A stretch of DNA of 64,000 nucleotides, taken from contig NZ_CP072600.1 in assembly GCF_019891175.1 (NCBI RefSeq), positions 6,324,001 to 6,388,000 on the forward strand, written 5' to 3'. Numbering within the stretch: position 1 is the first letter of the stretch; the number at the start of each line of letters is the position of its first letter. This document shows, piece by piece, positions 27,359-36,314 of this stretch. Under the pieces are notes generated by a model. That model worked only from the letters and a program-made list of their open reading frames with translations, made no database searches and was not told the origin of the DNA. The translations under genes and the position numbers were made by a program. Origin of the DNA: Leptothermofonsia sichuanensis E412 (GTDB lineage Bacteria; Cyanobacteriota; Cyanobacteriia; Leptolyngbyales; Leptolyngbyaceae).

Positions 27359-28572
27359 CCATCCAGCACAATTTCTGCATCTGCGGGCATTCCTGGCTTG
27401 GCATAGCCCCCCGGCTGGTCGATCGCCAGTTTGATGCCAAACACCTGCCTGACCCGGTCTTTCCGGAAGTAAATATTTTCGGGTGTGAAGGAGGCTTGCG
27501 AGTCAACCGCCGCAACGCGGGCACTCAGCGGTCGTGTCGGATCGGAATCAAGAAACACCCTTGCTGGTTGACCAATACGAACCTTACCGATGTCCCCCCC
27601 AGGGATGAACCCCCTCATGTAGACAGTGTTCAGGTCAATGACACTGAGCAGAGTTCTGCCGCTGGTCACCACGGCTCCCGGTTCAACGGTACGGGCAGTG
27701 ACGACTCCAGCAATCGGGCTGGTGACATTGAGGAACGCAATTTGCGCCTGAATCTGTTGCTGGGCAGCGATCGCATTCTTTACCTCTGCCTGGGCAGCTT
27801 GCAGGGCCGCGATCGCCCGTTTCCGCTGTTCCCCCAGAGCCGCAAGTTGGGCAGTGCGAATGGCAGGATTCAGACTGGATGACTCTGCCAGTGCCAGCCC
27901 TCCCCTGGCAGCTTCAACCTGCTTTTTGACGGCTTCTACCTTTGCCTGGGCAGTTTCGTAAGCGGTCTGTGCCTGGTCAAACTGTTGGGCAGCTACCGCT
28001 CCCGTCTGGACCAGTTGGGCGTAGCGATCGCGGTTGACCTTTGCCAGGGCTAACTGGGATTGGGCTTCCTTTAACTGGGCGGCTGCCGTTGCAATATTAG
28101 ACTGTGCCTGGTAAACCCGCCCCTGGGTGTCTTGCTGGGCCTGGACAACGTTGAGTTGGGACTCGCGCATCTGGCTTTCTACCACATCAATTTGCAGACG
28201 CGCCTGCTGCTCCTGCTGACGGGCAGCGGCCACCCTTGCCTCAGCCCCCCGCAGTTGAGCCTGAATCTCATCATCATTAATCCGCAGAATCAGTTGCCCT
28301 TTCTGAACCTCATCCCCCTCTCGCACGGCAACATAGTCCACTCGCCCACCAATCTTTGCGCCCACATCTGTTTCGTAGCCTTCAATCCGCCCACTCAACC
28401 TCAATCCGGTGTCGATCGGACGGGACAGATAGTACCAGATGGAGCCGGTAACTGCGGCGATCGCCACAAGCCCAACTGGAATCAAAACCCTGGGGGGAAA
28501 TTTCCGCTGTTTAGCTGGTAACGGCTCAGCAGCCTCTGGGGAAGTGGTTGGCAGGGAAACAGTCTGACGCAT
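27352..28572 (-). CDS. HlyD-family membrane fusion protein of the exporter
   Basis: The 406-residue adaptor has one N-terminal membrane span (about 30-48, VLIPVGLVAIAAVTGSIWYYL). A barrel-lipoyl half follows (GRIEGYETDVGAKIGGRVDYVAVREGDEVQKGQLILRI), then a long Ala/Gln-rich coiled-coil hairpin (about 110-270), and the return lipoyl/barrel part (SPIAGVVTARTVEPGAVVTSG, then SVIDLNTVYMRGFIPGGD). Such proteins bridge inner-membrane pumps to an outer-membrane channel. It is the first gene of the four-gene exporter operon, with a perfect 25-bp palindrome 40 bases upstream of its start. Confidence 0.92.
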   Translation of the reverse strand: MRQTVSLPTTSPEAAEPLPAKQRKFPPRVLIPVGLVAIAAVTGSIWYYLSRPIDTGLRLSGRIEGYETDVGAKIGGRVDYVAVREGDEVQKGQLILRINDDEIQAQLRGAEARVAAARQQEQQARLQIDVVESQMRESQLNVVQAQQDTQGRVYQAQSNIATAAAQLKEAQSQLALAKVNRDRYAQLVQTGAVAAQQFDQAQTAYETAQAKVEAVKKQVEAARGGLALAESSSLNPAIRTAQLAALGEQRKRAIAALQAAQAEVKNAIAAQQQIQAQIAFLNVTSPIAGVVTARTVEPGAVVTSGRTLLSVIDLNTVYMRGFIPGGDIGKVRIGQPARVFLDSDPTRPLSARVAAVDSQASFTPENIYFRKDRVRQVFGIKLAIDQPGGYAKPGMPADAEIVLDGK

Positions 28573-28869
28573 GACCAGGACCAGACACTGAGATTTATAG
28601 AAGAGATGACAATCATACTAGACGGTCTAGTATGATTAGACAATGGGCTTTTGAAAAAGTTAATACCCCTTTGGATTTTGGATTTGTGACTTTAGATTGT
28701 GAGATTGTGGAAACCCTGCGGTGCAAAGCATTCAATCAAGTATCTACTCCATCCCCTGGTTCAGTCGGGATAACCTTCCGGTGCGGACTGGCGTCCTGTC
28801 CCCTGATTGGCGTTGCTGATTGTGGATATGTATTGAATCACCTGCCCCCCTATCTAATCCATTGCGCCT
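28573..28869. other. Divergent spacer between exporter operon and tetR, 297 bp
   Basis: It contains the 25-bp operator at 28612-28636 and, at 28808-28830, one end of MITE family 2 (ggcgttgctgattgtggatatg) without a recognisable partner. No coding frame of its own is convincing. Confidence 0.6.
28612..28636. promoter_or_regulatory. Perfect 25-bp palindromic operator for the divergent TetR regulator
   Basis: The arms ATCATACTAGAC (28612-28623) and GTCTAGTATGAT (28625-28636) are exact complements around a single central G, and flanking A/T bases extend it to 27 bp. It sits 40 bp before hlyD and about 230 bp before the tetR start, the usual position of a TetR operator controlling an exporter. 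ACTAGAC..GTCTAGT resembles known TetR-family half-sites with ACTAGT-like cores. Confidence 0.85.
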
Positions 28870-29532
28870 ATGCTTGAACACTCTACTTCCCCGCCTGAAA
28901 GCGCTTCCGAAAAAGGAGCAGGCGGGATTCACCAAAAACGAGAGCAAATTCTGCAAGGGGCAATGCGAATTTTTCTCACATTGGGCTATGCCAGTACGAG
29001 TATGGATCGGGTGGCGGCTGAGGCAGGAGTCTCAAAACAAACGATTTACAGCCACTTCCAGGATAAGGAAGGGTTGTTTAAGGCGCTCATGGAGCGCGTT
29101 ACAATTGATCGGGTGCGCGATTTGTTTGGTGCGGTAGAAGACCTGTCGGGCGAACCGGAAAGCGTGCTTCCCCGGTTTGCCACCGTCTTGCTGACTGTCA
29201 TGGCGGATGAAGACTATGTTTCGCTGTTACGCCTGATCATTGCCGAGTCGGCTCGTTTCCCTGAACTGGCACAGCTTTACACTCGCACCGTGATTCAACG
29301 AGGGCGACACCTGCTGGCGCACTACTTCAGCTCCAGACCCGAACTGGAAATTGCCGATCCGGAAGCCACCGCCCAGCTCTTCATTGGTTCCCTGGTAGCT
29401 TACGTCCTGGCACAAAAAATTTTGCAGGGAGAGCAGACCATCCCCATTGAGCGCGATCGCATAATTAACAGCCTGGTTGATCTGGTGCTCACGCCTCAGA
29501 ACGCACCTGTTACCAGATCCTTGAACCACTGA
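28870..29532 (+). CDS. TetR/AcrR-family transcriptional regulator
   Basis: The 220-residue protein has an N-terminal HTH at about 22-70 (KREQILQGAMRIFLTLGYASTSMDRVAAEAGVSKQTIYSHFQDKEGLF), a textbook TetR DNA-binding domain. A C-terminal ligand domain follows, resembling the AcrR C-terminal family used by CecR/YbiH-type regulators (RFPELAQLYTRTVIQRG, then IGSLVAYVLAQKIL). It is divergent from the HlyD/ABC-2 exporter, which it most likely represses by binding the palindrome at 28612-28636 until a substrate relieves it. The ligand is unknown. Confidence 0.9.
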   Translation: MLEHSTSPPESASEKGAGGIHQKREQILQGAMRIFLTLGYASTSMDRVAAEAGVSKQTIYSHFQDKEGLFKALMERVTIDRVRDLFGAVEDLSGEPESVLPRFATVLLTVMADEDYVSLLRLIIAESARFPELAQLYTRTVIQRGRHLLAHYFSSRPELEIADPEATAQLFIGSLVAYVLAQKILQGEQTIPIERDRIINSLVDLVLTPQNAPVTRSLNH

Positions 29533-29578
29533 AGGCCTTCTGGTTAAGGCTCAAATCAAGCGGATTTCAACCAGGCAC

Positions 29579-29662
29579 CTATTTCTTGCCACTGACTTCA
29601 GTCACCACTGAGTAGACAAGAAACGCAAGAACAATTCCAGCCAGTATCAATTCAAATGACAT
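29579..29662 (-). CDS. Candidate small single-span membrane protein (27 residues)
   Basis: The frame encodes MSFELILAGIVLAFLVYSVV then TEVSGKK: a single hydrophobic helix with a basic tail, the size and look of KdpF-like or photosystem-type small subunits. The composition is strikingly membrane-like for a random frame, but the ribosome site is poor and no neighbour supports a function. It resembles KdpF in style only; no other kdp gene is in the window. Confidence 0.45.
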   Translation of the reverse strand: MSFELILAGIVLAFLVYSVVTEVSGKK

Positions 29663-30245
29663 GTCGCCGCCCCAAATGATCCTGAAAAATGACTTGTGCT
29701 GAATGTCTACATTTTTCTCCAATCACAACTCGCTATTCACCTGGGGATAACCAGATGATGCCTGGAGAAATTACCCCGCAATTCGCACTGTAACGAGTAT
29801 AGACGCAACTTCGCCCTCCAGTGCCCCCTGCCCAATTGCTCCCTGATTGCACCAGGGCAGATAATCGTGCCATCATTAGTGCAAATGTATTGAGCGATCG
29901 CCTTCATCCCCCGGCACAACTTAATAATTAAACTTAATTGTTAGTTGTAGCTAAAAGAATTCTGCTGCCAACTTATCATTTAGCGGCATTATGGAGTCTG
30001 TCAAGAACCATCCGAAAGGAGTAAAGGATTGTCTCCCCATGGCGAACCTCCCTGTCATCCATTGACCCGACGTGAATTTACCCCCGTCTTTGACCTAACC
30101 CTTTCCTCCTACCTGGGGGTTGCTGATTCTGGATATGAAAAAGGTGCTATATGCTCGAAACTGCGTTTCAATTCAGATTGCTTTTCAGCAGCGCTCCTCC
30201 TATCTGAACCCAACCGTTTTCTAGGCCGATCAGGGACCTCCCGGC
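29663..30245. other. Non-coding gap, 583 bp, with MITE family 2 copy C
   Basis: No other coding frame is convincing. An AT-rich stretch at 29920-29960 (ttaataattaaacttaattg) may hold a promoter. A MITE family 2 copy lies at 30117-30196, just upstream of the YdcF-like gene. Confidence 0.5.
30117..30196. repeat. MITE family 2, copy C
   Basis: The left end ggttgctgattctggatatg and the right end cttttcagcagcgctcc are an imperfect inverted repeat. The internal gcgtttcaattcagat matches the copy at 57627-57708. The left end is also similar to the lone end at 28808. Confidence 0.55.
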
Positions 30246-32180
30246 ATGATTCTACTGCTCACCGATGTATTTCTGCTGTTGACCCAGGTTCTCCTGTGGA
30301 TGGTGGTTGGGCTGGTCGCCTGGTTTGTCTTGCTCAAAGCACTGCCCAGACCATTTTTGAGCCTGCTCGTTCTGCTGCTAATTCTGGTGGTGCTGGCACT
30401 CTCGTTTGTGAGTGGCCCCCCCACAGACGGTAGCGTTTTAGAGATTCTCTGGCGCATCATTTCCTTCCCATTCAGTCCACTGGGACTGGGAATTATTCTG
30501 CTGGCAATTTTGCTTTCACCCAATAAGCTTGGCAAGGTTGTCAAACGCATCATGCTGTTGGGACTCATTATCCTGGCATTGGGCAGTCTTCCGATTGTGG
30601 CGTACTATCTGGTTCAGGAACTGGAATTAGAGGCAATTGAACTGATCTGTCCTGCTCCTGCTCTGGAAGCTGGAGCACGACGAGTTATTGTGCTATTGGG
30701 GCAGGGAACCACCCGTCCTTATCTGAGACCTGCCACAGCGACCACGACCACCACCCAGGAAGGAGCCTGGCTACCCGGAGATGATGCAGAAGTTCCTTCC
30801 CTGAGTGAAGCAGCGTCCAGAATGCTGGCTCAACTGCCCCTGCGATCGCCCACTGCCATTTCCACCCAGGGGACCGGGGACGGGGGACCGGGGACCAGGA
30901 AATTGTCATCGCCCCTGCGATCGCCCACCTCCAGTAACCCCCTCTTTACGGCCTTTCTGTCTCCTGCAACAGCCGTCTCCGGGAGGGAGGATGCCGTTTC
31001 TCCTCCTCGACTCAATTCAATGCAGGGGGAAACCTATCGCCTGGCACAGGCTTCTGCAGGGTCAGGAGAAGTCCAGCCAGTTCAGGGAACACCTGAACTT
31101 CAAAGAGCGCAAGAGTTAGAAAGCCAGGCGGAGGAGATGCGGAGGAGAGCCGAACAGGGTGCCAGCAGGTTGGATGAGTTGAAACAGAGAGCAGACGAAG
31201 GGCAGCAACGAATCAATGAAATGCGGCGGCGGGCAGAGGAAATTGAACGACGTGCCAGTGAACTGAGAAAGCGGGCAGAGGAACGACGCCAGCGCACAAC
31301 TGAACAGCAACAGACGGAAACTCCGGTTGAAAGAGATACCCGTCCTCGACAACCAACCACTCCTCTGGCTCCAGCATCCCCGGCTGCCGCACGACCCAAT
31401 ATTGTCATCACCCGCGATGCCTACGACATTTTGACCAGGCAGCCAGTTCAACTCACGGATCGGGGGAATCGCCTCATCTATGCAGCCCAACTATATCAAC
31501 AAGAGTCAGCCAATAACCCGCTGATTCTGGTCAGCGCTTCAACCCATCCCAGTCGCCGCCAGAAGGAAGGTGAGAGACGGGAAGATATTTCTGAAGCCGC
31601 TGATGTTCAGCGGTTTTTAACCACAACCCTGCGGGTTCCCACGTCAGGTATTCTTGCAGAACACAACAGCCGCTCTATCCAGCGAAGTGCCGTCAATGTC
31701 AGACGGTTACTGGCAGATCAAAATATTAACTTTGGCAATCAACTCACTCTGGTCACGACTGCGATGAATATGAACCGGGCTGCCTGGACGTTCTGGCGAG
31801 CCTTTGACAACAATACAGCCATTGTCGTGCGCCCCACCGATTTCCATACACTCCCCTCCCCTGCCAGTATTGGCAACCTGGCGACAGGAACCAACCTGAT
31901 TGAGCGCCAGATTCAGGCATCCGACTTTTTGCCCAGCGCCGATGCGCTCTATTTGAGTACCCAGGCTGTTGAGGAGTACCTCGCTTCCTTCTACTACTTT
32001 CTGCGCGGCTGGATCAGACCTCTGCGAGATCCCATCTGTCCAACTCCCATTCCCACCCCTACACCCACTCCCACTCCCAACCCCACTCCCATTCCCCAGA
32101 TACCGTCCCGCCCCGGACGCCCCTTCCCCCCTGGTCCCGGTCCTGATGACGGGACACAGGTCACTCCAGGTACCTGGTAA
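30246..32180 (+). CDS. Membrane-anchored YdcF/SanA-like (DUF218) protein with a large internal insert
   Basis: In 644 residues there are four N-terminal membrane spans in the first 122 residues (LLTDVFLLLTQVLLWMVVGLVAWFVLL, LLVLLLILVVLALSF, LGLGIILLAILL, IMLLGLIILALGSLPIVAYYL). The DUF218 fold starts at about 145 with RVIVLLGQGTTRPYL. It is then broken by an insert of about 225 residues: Thr/Ser/Pro-rich, followed at about 280-356 by a charged coiled coil with repeats of the type RRAEEIERRASELRKRAEE. It resumes at about 390 with TDRGNRLIYAAQLY, LILVSAST, SGILAEHNSRSIQRSAVNVRRLL and LTLVTTAMNMNRAAWTFWRA, the usual DUF218 blocks. The last 45 residues are a TPTPTPNPTP tail. DUF218 proteins such as ElyC affect envelope biogenesis; the role here is unproven. 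Confidence 0.75.
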   Translation: MILLLTDVFLLLTQVLLWMVVGLVAWFVLLKALPRPFLSLLVLLLILVVLALSFVSGPPTDGSVLEILWRIISFPFSPLGLGIILLAILLSPNKLGKVVKRIMLLGLIILALGSLPIVAYYLVQELELEAIELICPAPALEAGARRVIVLLGQGTTRPYLRPATATTTTTQEGAWLPGDDAEVPSLSEAASRMLAQLPLRSPTAISTQGTGDGGPGTRKLSSPLRSPTSSNPLFTAFLSPATAVSGREDAVSPPRLNSMQGETYRLAQASAGSGEVQPVQGTPELQRAQELESQAEEMRRRAEQGASRLDELKQRADEGQQRINEMRRRAEEIERRASELRKRAEERRQRTTEQQQTETPVERDTRPRQPTTPLAPASPAAARPNIVITRDAYDILTRQPVQLTDRGNRLIYAAQLYQQESANNPLILVSASTHPSRRQKEGERREDISEAADVQRFLTTTLRVPTSGILAEHNSRSIQRSAVNVRRLLADQNINFGNQLTLVTTAMNMNRAAWTFWRAFDNNTAIVVRPTDFHTLPSPASIGNLATGTNLIERQIQASDFLPSADALYLSTQAVEEYLASFYYFLRGWIRPLRDPICPTPIPTPTPTPTPNPTPIPQIPSRPGRPFPPGPGPDDGTQVTPGTW

Positions 32181-32189
32181 TTTTCCCCC

Positions 32190-32240
32190 TTCACTCCTCA
32201 CCCCTCACTCCTCACTCCTCACCCCTCACCCCTCACTCCC
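32190..32240. repeat. Tandem CTCACTCCT / CACCCCT short repeat
   Basis: About seven units of cactcct or caccсct-type words directly after the YdcF-like gene. Same class as at 19627-19656 and 27310-27358. Confidence 0.6.
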
Positions 32241-32310
32241 CAAAGCCCCCACCTAATCAAGAATTGCTATAGGATCAGAGAGTTTCCGCATTAATTAAGG
32301 TTTGTTCACA

Positions 32311-34074
32311 ATGGCTCAATCCCGACTGCGAAAATTGGGGGCTTACCTCCGCCCCCACTGGAAACAAGCAGTTTTGGGGATAGTTGCCTTGCTCATGACT
32401 AATGCTCTGGGGGTCTACATTCCTCTGGAAATTCGGAATGGGATAGACAAGCTGCGGACTGCCTTCAGTTTCAATCAAATCCTCTACTATGTGGTGCTGG
32501 TGATTGTGCTGGCATCCATCATGTGGGGAGTGCGCATGTTGTCGCGGATCTGCCTGTTTGGGGTAGGTCGCCAGGTCGAGTTTGACCTGAAACAGAAAAT
32601 CTTTACCCACTTGCTGGGGCTGGAACCTGCCTATTTCTCAGCCAATACGGTTGGAGATTTAATTAACCGGGCAACCAGTGATGTTGATAACATTCGCCGG
32701 TTACTGGGCTTTGCGGTCTTGAGTCTGGCAAATACCATCTTTGCTTACAGTCTGACCCTGCCCGTGATGCTGGCGATTGATTGGCAACTGAGTTTACTGT
32801 CGCTGTCAGTCTACCCAGTGATGCTGGTATTGGTCCAGTTGTTTAGCGATCGCCTGCGCCTGGAGCAAATGGCAGTCCAGGAAGAACTTTCCAACATCAG
32901 CGAACTGATCCAGGAAGACATGAGCGGTATTGGGCTGGTCAAGATTTATGCCCAGGAAGAAAACGAACGGCAGGCATTCCACCAGATTAACCAGCAGTTG
33001 ATGAATGCCAACCTGGAACTGGCAAAGACACGCAATACTCTGTTTCCCTTACTGCGAGGGCTGGCCAGTATCAGCTTACTGATTGTCCTGTGGTTTGGTG
33101 GCAGAGCACTGGAAACCGGCAGAATTACGGTCGGGGATTTTATTGCCCTGCTCCTTTATGTGGGGCAACTGGCATTTCCTACGGCACTCTTGGGGTTTAC
33201 CATCACGGCATACCAGCGGGGCGAGGTTAGCATTGACCGGATTGAAACTATTCTGACTGTAGAGCCAAAAATTCGAGATCAGCCCGATGCGATCGCCCTG
33301 CCGCGATCAGCCGTTCAGGGTAAACTCACCGCCCGTGACCTGACCTTCACCTATCCCGCTGTCAATGGCAACGCTCCGGTGCAGCCAGCACTCAACCACG
33401 CCAGTTTTACGATTGAGCCACAGGAAACGGTTGCCATTGTGGGTCCGATTGGCTCTGGTAAGTCAACCCTGGCAAATGCTCTACCCCGTTTGCTGGACAT
33501 TGCTGCTGGTCAATTGTTTGTTGATGACTATGACATTACCCAGATCCGGTTGCAGGATCTGAGGGGGGCGATCGCCTATGTCCCTCAGGACAGTTTTCTG
33601 TTCAGTACATCGATTAAAAATAATATTCGTTACGGCGATCCTGGAGCAGATGAAGAGCAGGTGATTGAAGCCGCCAAACAGGCCCAGATTCACAGCGAAA
33701 TCTTGAACTTTCCCCAGCAGTACAAGACGATCGTCGGTGAACGTGGCATTACTCTCTCCGGCGGGCAACGGCAGCGAACGGCCCTTGCCCGCGCCCTGCT
33801 GGTAGATGCTCCGATTTTGATCCTGGATGATGCCCTGTCCAGTGTAGATAACCAGACGGCTACTCAAATTTTGAAAAACCTGTCGGAAGGCACCAACCGC
33901 AAGACCGTTGTGTTTATCTCCCACCAGCTCTCGGCGGCGGCCAGTGCCGATCGCATTTTTGTCATGGATCAGGGCACCATTGTTCAGATGGGCACCCACG
34001 CTGAACTGGTTGGGCAACCAGGACTGTATCAGTCACTCTGGAACCAGCACAAGCTGGAAGAGATTTTAGAATAA
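32311..34074 (+). CDS. ABC exporter, permease fused to ATPase (MsbA/MdlB type)
   Basis: From the ATG at 32311 the protein has 587 residues (a TTG nine bases earlier is possible; aagg lies upstream of the ATG). A six-span membrane domain occupies about 15-310 (AVLGIVALLMTNALGVYIP; ILYYVVLVIVLASIMWGV; VLSLANTIFAYSLTLPVMLAI). The ATPase domain has Walker A GPIGSGKST, a Q-loop in YVPQDSF, signature LSGGQRQRTALARAL, and Walker B ILILDDALSSVD followed by the switch His in VFISHQLSAA. It is a half-transporter that should dimerise, possibly as a homodimer since no partner is adjacent. The substrate (lipid or drug) is not predictable. It lies about 130 bp after the YdcF-like gene. Confidence 0.92.
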   Translation: MAQSRLRKLGAYLRPHWKQAVLGIVALLMTNALGVYIPLEIRNGIDKLRTAFSFNQILYYVVLVIVLASIMWGVRMLSRICLFGVGRQVEFDLKQKIFTHLLGLEPAYFSANTVGDLINRATSDVDNIRRLLGFAVLSLANTIFAYSLTLPVMLAIDWQLSLLSLSVYPVMLVLVQLFSDRLRLEQMAVQEELSNISELIQEDMSGIGLVKIYAQEENERQAFHQINQQLMNANLELAKTRNTLFPLLRGLASISLLIVLWFGGRALETGRITVGDFIALLLYVGQLAFPTALLGFTITAYQRGEVSIDRIETILTVEPKIRDQPDAIALPRSAVQGKLTARDLTFTYPAVNGNAPVQPALNHASFTIEPQETVAIVGPIGSGKSTLANALPRLLDIAAGQLFVDDYDITQIRLQDLRGAIAYVPQDSFLFSTSIKNNIRYGDPGADEEQVIEAAKQAQIHSEILNFPQQYKTIVGERGITLSGGQRQRTALARALLVDAPILILDDALSSVDNQTATQILKNLSEGTNRKTVVFISHQLSAAASADRIFVMDQGTIVQMGTHAELVGQPGLYQSLWNQHKLEEILE

Positions 34075-34141
34075 TCCACCGTATCCTTAGAAAGGAATTA
34101 GAAAGAGAAAGGAACTAGAAAGGAAGATTTTATAATCTGAA

Positions 34142-34211
34142 ACTTCACCACAGAGACACAAAGGGCACAAAGGAATGGCTCTATATTCTCCGTGCCTCTG
34201 TGGTAGAGGTT
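34142..34211. repeat. Palindromic ACCACAGAGACACA repeat, copy 1
   Basis: The arms ttcaccacagagacacaaag and its counterpart cgtgcctctgtggtagagg form a long imperfect inverted repeat. Similar ones are at 50084-50148 and 62866-62930. This type of palindrome is widespread in bacterial genomes and lacks coding potential. The rest of the 34075-34377 gap contains the possible terminator at 34326-34355. Confidence 0.65.
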
Positions 34212-34325
34212 TAAGCTGTTCAGTTTATTTAAGCCACGCTCCTTATATCACAGGTTTTTGCACCCGGTCCCCTATTCCCGGCTGTAACTCCTGTATTTTT
34301 CATTAATTCTTTGAAGAAAGTTCAA

Positions 34326-34355
34326 CCTCCCTTTAGATAGTGGAAGGTTTTTTTG
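34326..34355 (+). terminator. Possible intrinsic terminator before the TPR gene
   Basis: The arms aacctcc and ggaaggtt with a short loop are followed by a run of seven or eight T. It lies about 250 bp downstream of the ABC exporter gene and 25 bp upstream of the TPR gene, so it could terminate the former or attenuate the latter. One arm has a bulge. Confidence 0.4.
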
Positions 34356-34377
34356 GCAATCCTAGAGATAGGACCTC

Positions 34378-35232
34378 TTGCAGGCGTCAGTTGGACAAGC
34401 CCCTTTGACGCAACAGGTCGAGCAAGACTTCCTTCAAAATCTCATGGATAATAATCTGGACTCTGCTGCCTGGTGCAGCCACGGAAATACTTTGTATCAC
34501 CTGGGGTACTACGATGCCGCGATCGCAGGATACGACAAAGTTTTAGCGGTACAATCAGACCTCTATGACATCTGGAGTTATCGTGGTTATGCGTTGGAGC
34601 AGTTGGGACGCTACCCGGAAGCCGCTGCCAGCTTTGATCAGGCACTCAAAATTCATCCCGAATTTTCCCTGGCATGGCACGGAAAAGGCGTCACGCTGGC
34701 AAAGATGGGGTGTTATGAAGAAGCCCTGATTTGCTTTGACAAAACCTTAAGACTCGATCCCACAGATGTCAAAGCCCGCTATAACCGGGGTAGCGCTCTG
34801 GCACACCTGAACCGGCATCAGGAAGCGCTGGCTTGCTTTCAGCGAGTCCTGGAGATTAATCCCAACGACTACAAAGCCTGGTATAGCCAGAGCAAAGCTC
34901 AATCAAACCTCGGTGATCAAAAAGCAGCCCTGACCAGTGTTGAAAAGGTGCTCATCCTCAAACCCAACTGCTACTATGCCTGGAATTACCGGGGTGTCAT
35001 CTTGACCAAGCTGGAACGCTATGACGAAGCGATCGATAGCTTTGATCGTTCACTCGAATGCAAACCCAATAACCCGGATGCCTGGTATGGCAAAGCCCGT
35101 TGCTATGCCATTCAGGGCGAAACCAGACTTGCACTTAACTTTTTGAAGTATGCCACGAAGCTAAACCCTGATCTCTACCGCAACTTTGCAAAAATTGACT
35201 GTCACTTGAGCCAGGTCTTGAAAAAGTTATAG
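34378..35232 (+). CDS. Tetratricopeptide (TPR) repeat protein 1
   Basis: The 284-residue protein is almost wholly TPR units of 34 residues from about residue 30 to 270 (AWCSHGNTLYHLGYYDAAIAGYDKVLAVQSD and similar; seven units). There is no signal peptide, so it is probably cytoplasmic, binding partners through its groove. The start taken is TTG at 34378 with agga close upstream; an ATG at 34444 (MDNNLDS) is the alternative. It is a paralogue of the next gene, 200 bp downstream, which suggests a local duplication. Confidence 0.85.
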   Translation: MQASVGQAPLTQQVEQDFLQNLMDNNLDSAAWCSHGNTLYHLGYYDAAIAGYDKVLAVQSDLYDIWSYRGYALEQLGRYPEAAASFDQALKIHPEFSLAWHGKGVTLAKMGCYEEALICFDKTLRLDPTDVKARYNRGSALAHLNRHQEALACFQRVLEINPNDYKAWYSQSKAQSNLGDQKAALTSVEKVLILKPNCYYAWNYRGVILTKLERYDEAIDSFDRSLECKPNNPDAWYGKARCYAIQGETRLALNFLKYATKLNPDLYRNFAKIDCHLSQVLKKL

Positions 35233-35436
35233 GTGGCTGACCGTTTCCTGCTCTCTGCTGTCTCACCCCTGATCATCGGCGTTCTTCTATTGGATACCCA
35301 GGTTCCGTTGAAGTTCTCACCAGAAATCCGATTTCTTGAAATTCTGAACCAATGCTCTAACTGTTCTGTTTCCCTGTGTATCCGATACCCATTTTGGGCA
35401 TGTTAACTAAAGCACTGTACTGAGAATCTAGAGTTT

Positions 35437-36273
35437 ATGAGCCACGCTCAAGATATTGAAGTAACCTTTTTCTTTCAGAAAGGTCTGTATCTCAATAAAC
35501 AGAAAGAATACAGCGCTGCTATCGCCAGCTACGATCGCGCCCTGGAACTGCAATCCGACTACCCCGATGCCTGGTATAACCGGGGAAATGCTTTGTATCA
35601 TCTGGGACGGTTTGAGGAGGCGATTGCCAGCTATGACCGTGCGCTTGAGTATGAACCAGGTTTTCCAGAGGCGTGGAACAATCGGGGCAGTGCCCTGGAT
35701 GATCTGTGCCGTTATGAAGAGGCGATCGCCAGCTACGATCAGGCAATCAAGTTTAGACCGAATTATTACTGGGCCTGGTACAACCGGGGAATTTCCCTGC
35801 GAAACCAGGGGCGTTTTGAAGAATCAATTAATAGCTATGACCGGGCCATTGAGTTCAAACCTGATTACTACTGGGCCTGGTACAACCGGGCACTGGCGTT
35901 ACGCAAACTCAATCAGTTAGAGAGAGTGGTTGCCAGCTATAACAAAGCGCTGGAATTCAATCCTTACTTTGAAGAAGCCTGGACAAACCGGGGTAATGCT
36001 CTATACCACCTGGGGCGATTAGAAGCGGCACTTTCCAGTTACGACAGGGCGCTAGAACTGAAACCTAACAATCCCAACGCGCTTTACAATAAAGCATGTT
36101 GCTACGCCCTTCAGGGAGACTTTGACCTGGCATTTGAAAATCTGCAACGAGCAGTCGAAATTAGCCCGGACGAGTATCGTGAAATTGCTAAGACGAACTC
36201 TGACTTTGATGCCCTCCGTGGGGATAAGCGGTTTATGGCACTGTTAAGTGGAAAAGGAAGCGTTGCATCATAA
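35437..36273 (+). CDS. Tetratricopeptide (TPR) repeat protein 2
   Basis: The 278-residue protein carries seven canonical TPR units (for example AWYNRGNALYHLGRFEEAIASYDRALEYEPG) with very regular WYNRG starts, then a short C-terminal segment ending DFDALRGDKRFMALLSG. It is paralogous to the preceding gene but more regular, and has no signal peptide. The function of such all-TPR proteins is scaffolding; partners are unknown. Confidence 0.88.
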   Translation: MSHAQDIEVTFFFQKGLYLNKQKEYSAAIASYDRALELQSDYPDAWYNRGNALYHLGRFEEAIASYDRALEYEPGFPEAWNNRGSALDDLCRYEEAIASYDQAIKFRPNYYWAWYNRGISLRNQGRFEESINSYDRAIEFKPDYYWAWYNRALALRKLNQLERVVASYNKALEFNPYFEEAWTNRGNALYHLGRLEAALSSYDRALELKPNNPNALYNKACCYALQGDFDLAFENLQRAVEISPDEYREIAKTNSDFDALRGDKRFMALLSGKGSVAS

Positions 36274-36314
36274 AGATACGCACTTATAGCGTTTTTCAAT
36301 TGAGTAAAGTACGA

